This document shows positions 1 through 9,714 of a stretch of 64,000 nt of DNA, one piece after another (position 1 is the first letter of the stretch; the number at the start of each line of letters is the position of its first letter). The DNA comes from Flavobacterium glycines (GTDB lineage: Bacteria; Bacteroidota; Bacteroidia; Flavobacteriales; Flavobacteriaceae): the NCBI RefSeq assembly GCF_900100165.1, contig NZ_FNEO01000005.1, positions 150,002-214,001 of the forward strand, given 5' to 3'. Position numbers and translations under genes: made by a program. The notes beneath the pieces are model-generated. The model had not been told where the DNA came from. It was given only the letters and a program-made list of their open reading frames with translations, and searched no databases.

Positions 1-2
1 AT

Positions 3-431
3 ATTGAAGCATTAAAAGACCACAATATTCCAGTGGACGAAGATTTAATAATTTACTTAGATGCCGTAACTTATGAAGAAGGTGTCAAAGCTAGTAATAA
101 GTTATTCGATTTAGACTCCATACCAGATGGTGTTTTCGCATCAGGTGATATCATCGCAGTTAGTGCCGTTCAAACTGCTAAAAAAAGAGGATTTAAAGTG
201 CCTGAAGACATTGCTGTTATCGGTTTTAACAACGACCCTATTTCCCAAATTATCGACCCTAATATATCTACAATTACACATCCGGCAGAAAAAATGGGTA
301 AAGCATCTGCAGATATTATCTTGAAAAACTTAAAATCTGATAAAAAAGATGATGTCAAGGAAATTACTTTTTTAAATACGGAAGTTATCATTCGAGAATC
401 GTCGAACAAACTAAACAATAAACTGCCATAA
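3..431 (+). CDS. LacI-family transcriptional regulator, C-terminal part (cut by window edge)
   Basis: This is the end of a LacI/PurR-type repressor; the reading frame is open back to the window edge, so the DNA-binding half is missing. The visible part is the second lobe of the periplasmic-binding-protein-like effector domain, with the family patterns GVFASGDIIAVSAVQ, DIAVIGFNNDP and ISTITHPAEKMG and an ending of the type RESS. The codon at 33 that could be read as a start is an internal GTG. It lies 340 bases upstream of a xylan-degradation operon that carries LacI-type operator sites (661-672, 7059-7070), so it is the obvious candidate to bind them, probably with a xylan-derived sugar or aldouronate as effector (inference). 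Confidence 0.9.
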   Translation: MEALKDHNIPVDEDLIIYLDAVTYEEGVKASNKLFDLDSIPDGVFASGDIIAVSAVQTAKKRGFKVPEDIAVIGFNNDPISQIIDPNISTITHPAEKMGKASADIILKNLKSDKKDDVKEITFLNTEVIIRESSNKLNNKLP

Positions 432-771
432 ATCTTTGAATAATAAAACATCTTTTTATTCTAATTCAGATTTCTATTAACAGGACTATTAGAAATACTA
501 TTGTTTAATGAATTATTCTAAATAATTGATTAGGTATTACGCCCAGACGTATCTTCTATTGAAAAAGAAGAAAACATTCTTTTAGCTATTTCAAAGAAAA
601 TCAAATTCTAAAAAAAATGACTTAAAATTTTTTTCTTCAAAAACAAAACTATACTTTTACGCAACCGATTGCAGATATAAATTTATTTATTCCGATTCAT
701 TATTATCAAATATTCTTTTTTTATCAAAATAATATAGGATATAAACAAAAATAAGCTACAGTAAAAGACAC
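432..771 (+). other. Intergenic region upstream of the xylan operon
   Basis: This 340-base AT-rich gap carries the promoter and operator of the downstream operon. A -7-like box TACTTTTA (652-659) runs straight into the operator at 661-672, leaving a 5' leader of about 100 bases before the ATG at 772. A short open stretch at roughly 530-610 reads like protein (it includes SSIEKEENILLAIS) but has no start and is only about 25 codons long; it may be a gene remnant. No clear terminator hairpin follows the regulator. Confidence 0.45.
661..672. promoter_or_regulatory. LacI-type operator 1, in front of GH67-GH115-GH10
   Basis: GCAACCGATTGC is an imperfect palindrome with a central CG and outer GCAA/TTGC arms, the usual layout of LacI/GalR-family operators. 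It abuts a -7-like box at 652-659, so a bound repressor would sit on the transcription start. The 20-base block ACTTTTACRCAACCGATTGY (653-672) recurs at 7051-7070 before the transporter gene. Confidence 0.7.
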
Positions 772-2937
772 ATGAAACTTAAAAACAGTCAATCAATAAT
801 CTATATCATTATTATTTTTGCTATGTCTTTTACGGCAACTGCACAAAAAGATTATAAATTATGGTTACAATATGAGTCTAAAACTGATCGTGAAATTATA
901 ACTAAATACCTGAATACAATTCAGGGAATTACAATATTAGGGAATTCAGAAACTTTAAAAGTTGCCTTGGCAGAACTTGACCTTGGACTTGAAAACATGC
1001 TCGGTAAAAAAATCACTCATCAAGCTGATAATAAGCAAAATAATTCAATAGTAATAGGAAATAAATCATCTCTACCCCTTGCTCTTCAGGAAAATTTGAA
1101 ATCAGAATTTGAAAAAGTCAGCAAAGACGGTTTCATAATAAAAACCATTACAAGTAAAGGCAAAAAAAATATAGTAATCACTGGAAAAAATGATGTGGCT
1201 GTTTTATATGGTGTTTTCAATTTTTTAAGATTAATTCAAACCAATAAATCAATAGAAAATCTGGCTATTGTTGATTCTCCGAAAACTGATATTAGAATCT
1301 TAAATCATTGGGATAATCTGGACCGAACAGTAGAAAGAGGTTATGCCGGATTTTCGTTATGGAATTGGCATACCCTACCCGATTTTATTGACCAACGCTA
1401 TATTGATTATGCCCGTGCAAATGCTTCAATAGGCATTAACGGAACAGTTCTTAACAATGTAAATGCCAATGCTTTAATACTAACTCCTCAATATTTAGAA
1501 AAAGTTCAGACTTTAGCAACAGCTTTCAGACCTTATGGATTGAAAGTATATTTAACGGCACGCTTTTCTGCTCCAATAGAAATTGGAGGATTGAAAACTG
1601 CTGATCCTTTGGATTCAAATGTAATCAACTGGTGGAAAAACAAAGTAGCAGAAATTTATGCCCGAATTCCTGATTTTGGTGGATTCTTAGTTAAGGCAAA
1701 TTCTGAAGGACAGCCAGGCCCACAAAATTATGGCAGAAACCATGTTGATGGTGCCAACATGCTTGCCGATGCCTTAGCTCCTTTTGGAGGAATTGTGATG
1801 TGGCGTGCTTTTGTTTATTCAGAACATGATGCCGATGACAGAGCCAAACAAGCTTACAGTGAGTTTGTACCTTATGATGGAAAATTTAGAGACAATGTAA
1901 TCGTTCAGGTAAAAAATGGAGCGATAGATTTTCAACCCAGAGAGCCTTTTCATCCACTATTTGGAGCTATGCCAAAAACGAATACCATGATGGAGTTTCA
2001 AATTACTCAGGAATACTTAGGCTTTAGCACCCATTTAGTTTATCTGCCTAAATTATATCAGGAAGTATTAGAATCAAACACCTATAGAAAAGGCAACGGT
2101 GCTACTGTTGCCAAAATAATTGACGGTTCTTTATACAACAATAAAATTACAGGAATTGCCGGAGTGGCTAATATTGGAAATGACTTAAACTGGACAGGAC
2201 ATCCTTTTGCGCAAGCCAATTGGTATGGCTTTGGAAGATTAGCCTGGAATCCTTATCTGGATTCAGAAATCATTGCCGATGAATGGTTAAAAAGCACTTT
2301 TTCTAATGATGAAAATTTTGTCAAACCTGTTAAAGAAATGATGTTACAATCCAGAGAAGCTGTTGTGAACTATATGACTCCATTAGGATTACATCATATT
2401 ATGGATACAGGTCATCATTATGGACCAGGTCCGTGGGTGAACAATTTATCAAGGCCTGAATGGAACCCTGTATATTATCATAAAGCCTCAAAAAACGGAA
2501 TCGGTTTTGATCGTTCTAAAACAGGAAGTAATGCCACAGTTCAATATGTTCCCGAAGTAGCTAAACTATTTGACGATGTAACAACTTGTCCCGAAAAAGA
2601 CTTGTTATGGTTTCATCATCTCTCATGGGATTATAAGTTAAAAAGTGGTCATACACTTTGGGATGGAATTGCCTTAAAATATCAGGAAGGAGTTGATGAA
2701 GTTGCTGCAATGAATGCAACCTGGAATAAAATGGCAAATTATATTGATAAGGAGCGATTTAAAGAAGTTCAAATGCTCTTAAACATTCAAAATAAAGAAG
2801 CTAAGTGGTGGCGCGATGCCTGCCTGTTGTATTTTCAACAATTTTCAGGAAAAGAACTACCTAAAGGAGTTGAAAAACCAACTCAATCTTTGGAATATTT
2901 TAAATCCTTAAAATTCCCATTTGCACCCGGTAATTAA
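772..2937 (+). CDS. GH67 alpha-glucuronidase
   Basis: The protein removes (4-O-methyl)glucuronic acid from the non-reducing end of short glucuronoxylan oligosaccharides. Its 721 residues fit the GH67 family. A signal peptide ends near TATAQ, placing it in the periplasm. An N-terminal alpha/beta domain (about 30-160) precedes the TIM barrel. E312 in KANSEGQPGP is the expected general acid, and D386 (GAIDFQP) and E414 (ITQEY) match the paired catalytic carboxylates; their 28-residue spacing equals that in characterised GH67 enzymes. It starts the operon GH67-GH115-GH10, with 15 bases to the next gene. A second glucuronidase of another family follows directly, so it probably handles the terminal residues left after backbone cleavage. 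Confidence 0.95.
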   Translation: MKLKNSQSIIYIIIIFAMSFTATAQKDYKLWLQYESKTDREIITKYLNTIQGITILGNSETLKVALAELDLGLENMLGKKITHQADNKQNNSIVIGNKSSLPLALQENLKSEFEKVSKDGFIIKTITSKGKKNIVITGKNDVAVLYGVFNFLRLIQTNKSIENLAIVDSPKTDIRILNHWDNLDRTVERGYAGFSLWNWHTLPDFIDQRYIDYARANASIGINGTVLNNVNANALILTPQYLEKVQTLATAFRPYGLKVYLTARFSAPIEIGGLKTADPLDSNVINWWKNKVAEIYARIPDFGGFLVKANSEGQPGPQNYGRNHVDGANMLADALAPFGGIVMWRAFVYSEHDADDRAKQAYSEFVPYDGKFRDNVIVQVKNGAIDFQPREPFHPLFGAMPKTNTMMEFQITQEYLGFSTHLVYLPKLYQEVLESNTYRKGNGATVAKIIDGSLYNNKITGIAGVANIGNDLNWTGHPFAQANWYGFGRLAWNPYLDSEIIADEWLKSTFSNDENFVKPVKEMMLQSREAVVNYMTPLGLHHIMDTGHHYGPGPWVNNLSRPEWNPVYYHKASKNGIGFDRSKTGSNATVQYVPEVAKLFDDVTTCPEKDLLWFHHLSWDYKLKSGHTLWDGIALKYQEGVDEVAAMNATWNKMANYIDKERFKEVQMLLNIQNKEAKWWRDACLLYFQQFSGKELPKGVEKPTQSLEYFKSLKFPFAPGN

Positions 2938-2952
2938 TAAAAATTAAATCAA

Positions 2953-5853
2953 ATGAAGTTAATTAAGAAACACTTTTATCTACTCTTATCCAACTTTTTA
3001 CTTGTCCTGTCTAGTAGCAATGGCTATGCTGTAAACCCAACAAAATATGTAACCAGTAAATCTTCTTCTGAAAATTTTGCTTTGGCAACAAAAGGCCAAA
3101 TAGCTTCATTATTAATCAGTAATAATGATTTTCCGGGTGTTATAAAAGTTGTTGGACATCTTCAAAATGACATCAATACAGTTACTGGTATAATGCCAAA
3201 ACTTTTCAAAGACCAAATAAATTCGGAAGAAAATGTTGTAATCATAGGCACATTAGGAAAAAGTTCCATAATTGACCAATTAGCTAAAGAAGGCAAAATC
3301 AATGCGTCTTTATTAGAAGGTAAATGGGAAAAATTCACAACTCAAATTGTAGAAAATCCAATTAAAGGAGTTAAAAGAGCCTTAGTAATTGCGGGATCTG
3401 ATAAAAGAGGAACTATTTATGGTATTTATGATCTTTCAAACCAAATTGGTGTTTCTCCATGGGCATTTTGGGCAGATGTTCCTGCAAAAAAACAGTCTGA
3501 ATTACACATACTTCCTGGAATTCATTCTTTAGGAGAACCGAAAGTAAAATACCGTGGAATTTTCATTAATGACGAAGCTCCTGCCCTTACTGGTTGGGTT
3601 CGTCAAAACTATGGAAAATTTAATGCTAAATTCTATGAGAAAGTATTTGAATTAATCCTTAGAATGAAAGGAAATTATTTATGGCCAGCCATGTGGAGCG
3701 AAAAATTTTACGCTGATGATTCCCAAAACGGAATTCTGGCCGACGAATACGGAATTGTTATGGGAACTTCACACCACGAACCACTAGCAAAAGCACATGG
3801 CGAATGGAATAAATCCGTTAATGGTGAATGGGATTTTAATAAAAATCCTGAAGGTTTAAAAAAATTCTGGACAGACGGAGTTAAAAGAATAGGAAATAAA
3901 GAAACACTGCTAACCATTGGAATGAGAGGCGATGGCGATGAACCCATGACAGAAGGAACTGCTATTGAACTTTTAGAAAACATTGTTAAAACGCAACGTG
4001 AAATCATAAGTACCATCACTCAAAAACCTGCCGAAAAAACACCTCAAATGTGGGCTTTATACAAAGAAGTTCAGGAGTATTATGACAAAGGAATGCAGGT
4101 TCCTGATGATGTCACTTTATTATTATGTGATGACAATTGGGGAAATCTAAGAAAACTACCTGCATTAGATGCAAAACCCAGAAAAGGTGGTTACGGTATT
4201 TACTATCATTTTGACTATGTAGGAGGTCCAAGAAGTTATAAATGGATTAACACAAACCAAATTGAACGCACTTGGGAACAAATGCACTTAGCCTATGAAC
4301 ATGGAGCAAATCAAATATGGATTGTAAATGTGGGTGATATTAAACCCTTAGAATTCCCTATCGAATTCTTCTTAGATTATGCCTGGAATCCGGAATATTG
4401 GAACGAAAGTAATCTAAGCGATTATTACAATCAATGGGCTGCAACTAATTTTGGAGGACAAAATACCGAAGATATTGCTACTCTTTTAAAAATGTATTCC
4501 AAATACAATGCTAGTAGAAAACCTGAACAATTGGATCCTTCTACCTATAGTTTAATCCATTACAATGAAGCCGATAATGTCGTTACAAATTACAATAAAT
4601 TGGTTCAGAAAGCACAGGAAATTAATGCTCAACTCAAACCAGAATACAAAGATGCCTTTTATCAATTGCTCTTATACCCTATTTTAGCTAGTGCAAACCT
4701 AAATGAATTGTATTTTACAACAGCAAAAAACAATTTATATGCGAATCAGGGAAGAGCTGCAACCAATGAATATGCTGAAAAAGTAAAAGAATTATTTAAC
4801 AAAGACGCGGAACTTTCGACCTATTATAATAAAACAATGGCGAATGGAAAATGGAATCACATGATGTCACAAACGCACATTGGATATAGCAGTTGGCAGG
4901 ATCCAAGAACAAATATTATTCCTAAAACAAAAACTATTGAAGTTCCTGTTAAAGCTGAATTAGGCGTTGCAATTGAAGGCTCAACAAATTGGTGGCCAAA
5001 TACAACCGAAAAAGCGGTATTACCAAGCTTTAATTCTTCTGAAAACAGCACTTCTTATATTGATATTTTCAACAGAGGAACCACTCCTTTTGATTTCAAA
5101 ATCAAATCCAAATCAAATTGGATAAAGTTATCTAAATCAAAAGGAATTATTGATACACAAGAAAGAATCACAGTACAGATAGATTGGGAAAAAGCACCTC
5201 AGGGAAGTCATACCGAAATTGTGACTATTTCAGGAGCTGGAAAAAAAATCGTTGTAGCTATTAAAACCAATAATACAGAAATAACCAATGAGAAAGGTTT
5301 TACAGAAAACAATGGATTTATAGCTATAAAAGCAGTACATTTTTCAAATAAATCCGAACCAGATTCATTTAAATGGAAAGTTGTTGATAATTTAGGAAAA
5401 ACTGACGGAGCAGTAATTTCATTACCAATAAAAAAAGGAAGAGTAGAATTGAATGAGAATTCTCCAAAACTATCGTATGATGTACATTTTAAAAATGCAG
5501 GAACAGTAAAAGTTCATTTGTATTTTTCTCCTACTATTAACTATTCTACAAGAGAAGGTATGTATTATGGATTATCATTTGACAACGAAAAACCTGTTAA
5601 AATAAATTATGCTTCAGACCCAATTATTTTTGATTATAATGGTAAGGTGACCAAGAATTGGGACAAAGACGTAACCGAGAATATCAAAGTTATTACAACT
5701 GAATTCAAAATCGATAAGCCGGGAAATCATACGCTGAATTATTATCGGGTTGATGAAGGTTTAGTTCTTCAAAAAATCATTATAGAAACTGAAAAAAGCG
5801 AATTAAAAACAACTAAACTGGGTCCTCCTGAAAGTTCAAATATCAAAAATTAA
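2953..5853 (+). CDS. GH115 xylan alpha-1,2-glucuronidase
   Basis: GH115 enzymes cut glucuronic acid from internal as well as terminal xylose units of xylan, unlike GH67. The 966-residue length and the conserved blocks YRGIFINDEAPALTGWV, GNYLWPAMWSEKFY, GTSHHEPLAKAHGEW and LLCDDNWGNLRKLP identify the family. An N-terminal signal peptide is present and export to the periplasm or surface is likely. The C-terminal third (about 660-960) looks like the beta-rich accessory domains usual in the family. It lies between GH67 and GH10 with 15- and 17-base gaps, so the three are surely co-transcribed. Confidence 0.95.
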   Translation: MKLIKKHFYLLLSNFLLVLSSSNGYAVNPTKYVTSKSSSENFALATKGQIASLLISNNDFPGVIKVVGHLQNDINTVTGIMPKLFKDQINSEENVVIIGTLGKSSIIDQLAKEGKINASLLEGKWEKFTTQIVENPIKGVKRALVIAGSDKRGTIYGIYDLSNQIGVSPWAFWADVPAKKQSELHILPGIHSLGEPKVKYRGIFINDEAPALTGWVRQNYGKFNAKFYEKVFELILRMKGNYLWPAMWSEKFYADDSQNGILADEYGIVMGTSHHEPLAKAHGEWNKSVNGEWDFNKNPEGLKKFWTDGVKRIGNKETLLTIGMRGDGDEPMTEGTAIELLENIVKTQREIISTITQKPAEKTPQMWALYKEVQEYYDKGMQVPDDVTLLLCDDNWGNLRKLPALDAKPRKGGYGIYYHFDYVGGPRSYKWINTNQIERTWEQMHLAYEHGANQIWIVNVGDIKPLEFPIEFFLDYAWNPEYWNESNLSDYYNQWAATNFGGQNTEDIATLLKMYSKYNASRKPEQLDPSTYSLIHYNEADNVVTNYNKLVQKAQEINAQLKPEYKDAFYQLLLYPILASANLNELYFTTAKNNLYANQGRAATNEYAEKVKELFNKDAELSTYYNKTMANGKWNHMMSQTHIGYSSWQDPRTNIIPKTKTIEVPVKAELGVAIEGSTNWWPNTTEKAVLPSFNSSENSTSYIDIFNRGTTPFDFKIKSKSNWIKLSKSKGIIDTQERITVQIDWEKAPQGSHTEIVTISGAGKKIVVAIKTNNTEITNEKGFTENNGFIAIKAVHFSNKSEPDSFKWKVVDNLGKTDGAVISLPIKKGRVELNENSPKLSYDVHFKNAGTVKVHLYFSPTINYSTREGMYYGLSFDNEKPVKINYASDPIIFDYNGKVTKNWDKDVTENIKVITTEFKIDKPGNHTLNYYRVDEGLVLQKIIIETEKSELKTTKLGPPESSNIKN

Positions 5854-5870
5854 TCAAAAAAATATAGACT

Positions 5871-6989
5871 ATGAAATCGACCAAACCTTTTCTACTATTT
5901 TTCTCGGCTGTAATTACACTGAGCAGCTGTACCGCTATAAGTCAAAAAAAAGCGAACCAAAGCTCACTTAAAGATGCCTATAAAAATGATTTTTATATCG
6001 GTACTGCATTAGATATTAATCAGATAGAAGAAAAAGATGCCAAAACAACCCAACTAATTGCTAAAGAATTCAATGCTATCACTGCCGAAAACATCATGAA
6101 ATCGATGTTTGTGCATCCTGAAAAAAATAAATTTGATTTTGAAACAGCTGATAAGTTTATTGCTTTTGGAAAAAAACACAAGATGTTTATCCATGGACAT
6201 ACTTTGATTTGGCATAGCCAATTACCAAAATGGTTTTCTGAAATTAAAGACAGTGCCGAAATGAATGCTGCATTAGAAAACCATATTACCACCATTGTTA
6301 AAAAATACAAAGGAAAAGTTGATTCCTGGGACGTAGTTAACGAAGCCGTTAATGATGATGGAACTTTGAGAAAATCGGTGTTTTTTAAAGCACTTGGCGA
6401 AGATTTTATAGCTAAATCATTCCAACTAGCTGCTGCAACCGACCCTAAAGTAGATTTATATTACAATGACTATAGCATGGAAAATCCGACTAAAAGAGCT
6501 GGTGTAATTCGAATGGTAAAAAAAATACAGGAGAAAGGAATCAAAATTGACGGTATTGGTATGCAAAGCCACTGGCATCTCAACTCACCTACTATTGAAG
6601 AAATTGAAGAAAGTATTTTAGAATATGCTAAATTAGGTGTGAAAATCGCTATTACTGAACTTGACGTATCCGTTTTGCCAAGCCCTTATGGAATGCAAGG
6701 TGCTGAAGTAAGTCAACGATTTGCTAATAATGAAAAAATGAATCCATATCCAAAATCTTTACCTGATTCAATGCAGGTTAAATTAGCACAACGTTATGCC
6801 GATATTTTTAAATTATTCTTAAAACATAAAGATAAAATAAGCAGAGTAACATTTTGGGGAGTTAACGATACTCAGTCCTGGCTAAATGATTTTCCAATTA
6901 AAGGAAGAACTGATTATCCACTATTATTTGACGCTAATTTACAATCTAAAAAAGCATATTATAACGTAATCGAAGCTGCAAAAAAGTAA
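5871..6989 (+). CDS. GH10 endo-1,4-beta-xylanase, lipoprotein
   Basis: This endo-xylanase cleaves the xylan backbone into oligosaccharides. The 372 residues hold a signal peptide with lipobox LSSC, so it is membrane-anchored, followed by one GH10 barrel and no carbohydrate-binding module. The acid/base is E158 in WDVVNEAVND and the nucleophile is E263 in ITELDVS. HGHTLIWHSQLPKW and a conserved tryptophan near the end (FWGVNDTQSW) shape the substrate cleft. It is the last gene of the first unit of the locus; the next gene, a transporter, has its own operator. Whether it faces outward cannot be told from sequence. Confidence 0.96.
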   Translation: MKSTKPFLLFFSAVITLSSCTAISQKKANQSSLKDAYKNDFYIGTALDINQIEEKDAKTTQLIAKEFNAITAENIMKSMFVHPEKNKFDFETADKFIAFGKKHKMFIHGHTLIWHSQLPKWFSEIKDSAEMNAALENHITTIVKKYKGKVDSWDVVNEAVNDDGTLRKSVFFKALGEDFIAKSFQLAAATDPKVDLYYNDYSMENPTKRAGVIRMVKKIQEKGIKIDGIGMQSHWHLNSPTIEEIEESILEYAKLGVKIAITELDVSVLPSPYGMQGAEVSQRFANNEKMNPYPKSLPDSMQVKLAQRYADIFKLFLKHKDKISRVTFWGVNDTQSWLNDFPIKGRTDYPLLFDANLQSKKAYYNVIEAAKK

Positions 6990-7058
6990 GCATTCAATTT
7001 AAAAAAGCAATTAAATAATTATCTTTTATTGTATTAAAAAAGTTTTGCATACTTTTAC

Positions 7059-7070
7059 ACAACCGATTGT
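7059..7070. promoter_or_regulatory. LacI-type operator 2, in front of transporter-GH43
   Basis: ACAACCGATTGT matches operator 1 in 10 of 12 positions and is preceded by the same sequence (ACTTTTAC, 7051-7058). It lies 83 bases before the symporter start. A -7-like TACTTTTA (7050-7057) and an ATTG 18 bases further up (7028-7031) suggest a promoter overlapped by the operator, hence a second co-regulated transcript. Confidence 0.7.
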
Positions 7071-7152
7071 ATTTTTAATTCGTGTAAAATTATTCTCCAA
7101 AATAACAGATAAAAATCTAAAAAAATATTTTTTATAATCTTAATCGACCATA

Positions 7153-8586
7153 ATGAATCCAACCACCGAAAAACTATCCATAAAAGAAAAAATCGGATAC
7201 AGTTTAGGAGATTTAGCAGCAAATTTGGTATTCCAAACATTGATGACTTATCTCGCCTATTTTTATACCGATATATATGGATTATCACCTAAAGATTCCT
7301 CTATAATAATGTTGGTAGTGGGGTTAATAGCTGCTTTTATTTTTAATCCTATTATTGGTGCAATAGCTGACAGAACGGCAACTAAATGGGGGAAATTTCG
7401 TCCCTGGATATTATTTACTTCTGTTCCTTTGGGTATCATTGCATTACTTGCATTTACCACACCATATTTTTCTTATAGTGGAAAAGTAATCTATGCTGTT
7501 ATCACTTATACTTTATTATTGTTATTCTATGCCAGTAATAATTTACCTTATTCAGCTCTTAGTGGCGTGATTACCGGAGATATGAAAGACCGCAATAGCC
7601 TCTCCTCCTATCGTTTTGTAGCTGTAATGTTTGCCCAATTTTTTGTCCAGGTTTTCATGCTTGGTATCATTAAAACAGCGGGAAATGGAGATAAAGCTAT
7701 CGGTATCGAAAAAGTAATGACTGTATTGGCCATTATTGGAACCATTATGCTCATCATAACATTTTTGACAACTAAAGAACGTATTATTCCTAAACCGGAA
7801 CAAAAATCAAGTTTAAGTGAAGATATTGGTGATTTGTCAAAAAACAAACCCTGGGTAATCATGTTAACTCTTACTACATTAGTTTTTATAACCCTTGCTA
7901 TGAAAGGTGGAGCTTATGTGTATTATTTTGAAAATTATGTCAATAAACAACAATTAACACATTTTATACAACCTTTACTGGATACATTAGCTTCAATGGG
8001 GATTAATCCTTTTGGAGAAGACCCTATCTCAGCAGGATTTGGATTGTTCAATGCCGGAGGAATTATTTTCATGATTGTGGGAATTACATTTTCCAAAAAA
8101 TTAGCAGATAAATATGGGAAAAGAGACATTTTTAGATTGTTCCTTTTTATCTCAACCCTGTTTATAATTGCCTTTTATTTCTACTCTCCGGAATCCATTA
8201 TTTTAATGTTTGGATCACAAATTCTACATGGATTTTTCTATGGCATCACAATACCAATTTTATGGGCAATGATTGCCGATGTAGCTGATTACTCAGAATG
8301 GAAAAATAATCGTCGTGCCACTGCTATTATCTTTTCGGCTATGATGGTGGGATTAAAAGCTGGATTAAGTATTGGCGGGTCACTAACAACGTGGTTTTTA
8401 AGCTACTTTGAATATGTTCCCAATTCACTAACACAATCTGAAACTGCTATAAATGGAATAAAATTATTGATTAGTGTTTTTCCTTCAGTCCCGTTTTTAA
8501 TTGGTGTAGGAATACTTTTTTTCTATGAAATAAATAAAAAAATGGAGCTGCAAATTGAAAGTGAATTAAAAGAAAGAAGACAATAA
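7153..8586 (+). CDS. GPH-family sugar:cation symporter (MFS transporter)
   Basis: An inner-membrane transporter of the glycoside-pentoside-hexuronide family (MelB/XylP/UidB type). Its 477 residues hold about twelve hydrophobic segments. The N-terminal KIGYSLGDLAANLVFQ and the following DIYGLSP are hallmark GPH sequences, and the TM2-3 loop carries the DRTATKWGKFRPWI motif. LWAMIADVADYSEWKNNRRAT is the other conserved GPH block. Context points to xylo-oligosaccharides or aldouronates freed by the upstream glycosidases as substrate. It is 22 bases upstream of the GH43 gene and behind operator 2. Co-transported ion and exact substrate are not visible. Confidence 0.92.
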   Translation: MNPTTEKLSIKEKIGYSLGDLAANLVFQTLMTYLAYFYTDIYGLSPKDSSIIMLVVGLIAAFIFNPIIGAIADRTATKWGKFRPWILFTSVPLGIIALLAFTTPYFSYSGKVIYAVITYTLLLLFYASNNLPYSALSGVITGDMKDRNSLSSYRFVAVMFAQFFVQVFMLGIIKTAGNGDKAIGIEKVMTVLAIIGTIMLIITFLTTKERIIPKPEQKSSLSEDIGDLSKNKPWVIMLTLTTLVFITLAMKGGAYVYYFENYVNKQQLTHFIQPLLDTLASMGINPFGEDPISAGFGLFNAGGIIFMIVGITFSKKLADKYGKRDIFRLFLFISTLFIIAFYFYSPESIILMFGSQILHGFFYGITIPILWAMIADVADYSEWKNNRRATAIIFSAMMVGLKAGLSIGGSLTTWFLSYFEYVPNSLTQSETAINGIKLLISVFPSVPFLIGVGILFFYEINKKMELQIESELKERRQ

Positions 8587-8607
8587 AAAAATTAATGATA
8601 ATAAATT

Positions 8608-9627
8608 ATGCCCGAAAATAATATAGAACAAACTGATTTCAAAGCATTAGACAAGAAGGCCATTTCACAGCCATTAATAAAACATATTTATACAGCAGAT
8701 CCTTCTGCACATGTTTTTAATGATAAAATTTATATTTATCCTTCACACGATATCGATGCTGGAATTCCTTTTAATGACAATGGGGATCACTTTGGAATGG
8801 AAGATTATCATGTTATCTCAATGGACTCTATTAATTCAGAAGCAAAAGATAATGGAGTAGCCTTACATGTAGATGATGTCCCTTGGGCTGAAAGACAAAT
8901 GTGGGCACCAGATGCAGCACATAAAGATGGTAAATACTATTTGTATTTTCCAGCAAAAGCCCACGATGGTATTTTTAAAATAGGTGTCGCGATAAGCGAT
9001 TCTCCTATTGGTCCATTCATTCCTGAACCAGAAGCGATTTCAGGAAGTTATAGCATTGACCCTGCTGTTTTTGAAGACGAAGATGGTCAATACTACATCT
9101 ATTTTGGAGGGATATGGGGCGGTCAACTTCAAAAATATAGAAACAATATTTATTCAGAGATAAATCAAGAACCTCAGGCAGATAAACAAGCTTTAGGGCC
9201 TATTGTTGCAAAGCTTTCTGCAGATATGAAGCAATTTGCAGAGGAACCTAAAGAAATTCTAATTTTGGATGAAAATGGTAAATCGCTATTGGCAGGAGAC
9301 CATGAACGTCGATTTTTTGAGGCTTCCTGGGTACATAAATACAATGGTAAATATTACTTTTCATACTCAACAGGAGACACCCATTTTATTTGCTATGCCA
9401 CCGGAGACAGTCCTTATGGTCCATTTACCTACAAAGGACGAATCTTAAACCCTGTAGTTGGCTGGACAACACATCATTCTATATGCGAATACAAAGGGAA
9501 ATGGTATTTATTTTACCATGACTCTAGTTTGTCTAAAGGAATTACCCATCTAAGGTCAATAAAAGTTGCCGAGATAAATTACAATGAAGATGGTTCGATT
9601 GTTCCTTTATCCCCATATACAAATTAA
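8608..9627 (+). CDS. GH43 glycosidase (beta-xylosidase / alpha-arabinofuranosidase)
   Basis: This five-bladed beta-propeller glycosidase of 339 residues has no signal peptide and so probably acts in the cytoplasm on sugars brought in by the symporter encoded just upstream. D31 (TADPSAHVF) is the expected base, D151 (SIDPAVFEDED) the pKa modulator and E238 (RRFFEASWVHK) the acid. GH43 members of this length without an extra beta-sandwich are mostly xylosidases or arabinofuranosidases; sequence alone does not decide between them. Context with glucuronoxylan enzymes favours beta-xylosidase as the last step to xylose. Confidence 0.93.
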   Translation: MPENNIEQTDFKALDKKAISQPLIKHIYTADPSAHVFNDKIYIYPSHDIDAGIPFNDNGDHFGMEDYHVISMDSINSEAKDNGVALHVDDVPWAERQMWAPDAAHKDGKYYLYFPAKAHDGIFKIGVAISDSPIGPFIPEPEAISGSYSIDPAVFEDEDGQYYIYFGGIWGGQLQKYRNNIYSEINQEPQADKQALGPIVAKLSADMKQFAEEPKEILILDENGKSLLAGDHERRFFEASWVHKYNGKYYFSYSTGDTHFICYATGDSPYGPFTYKGRILNPVVGWTTHHSICEYKGKWYLFYHDSSLSKGITHLRSIKVAEINYNEDGSIVPLSPYTN

Positions 9628-9714
9628 CGGTATCTCATTCACTAATAGTAACCAATCATTTAAATTCTTTATAAAACAGCACAAAATTTGCTAGTTTAAT
9701 ATTAATCGTGTCAT

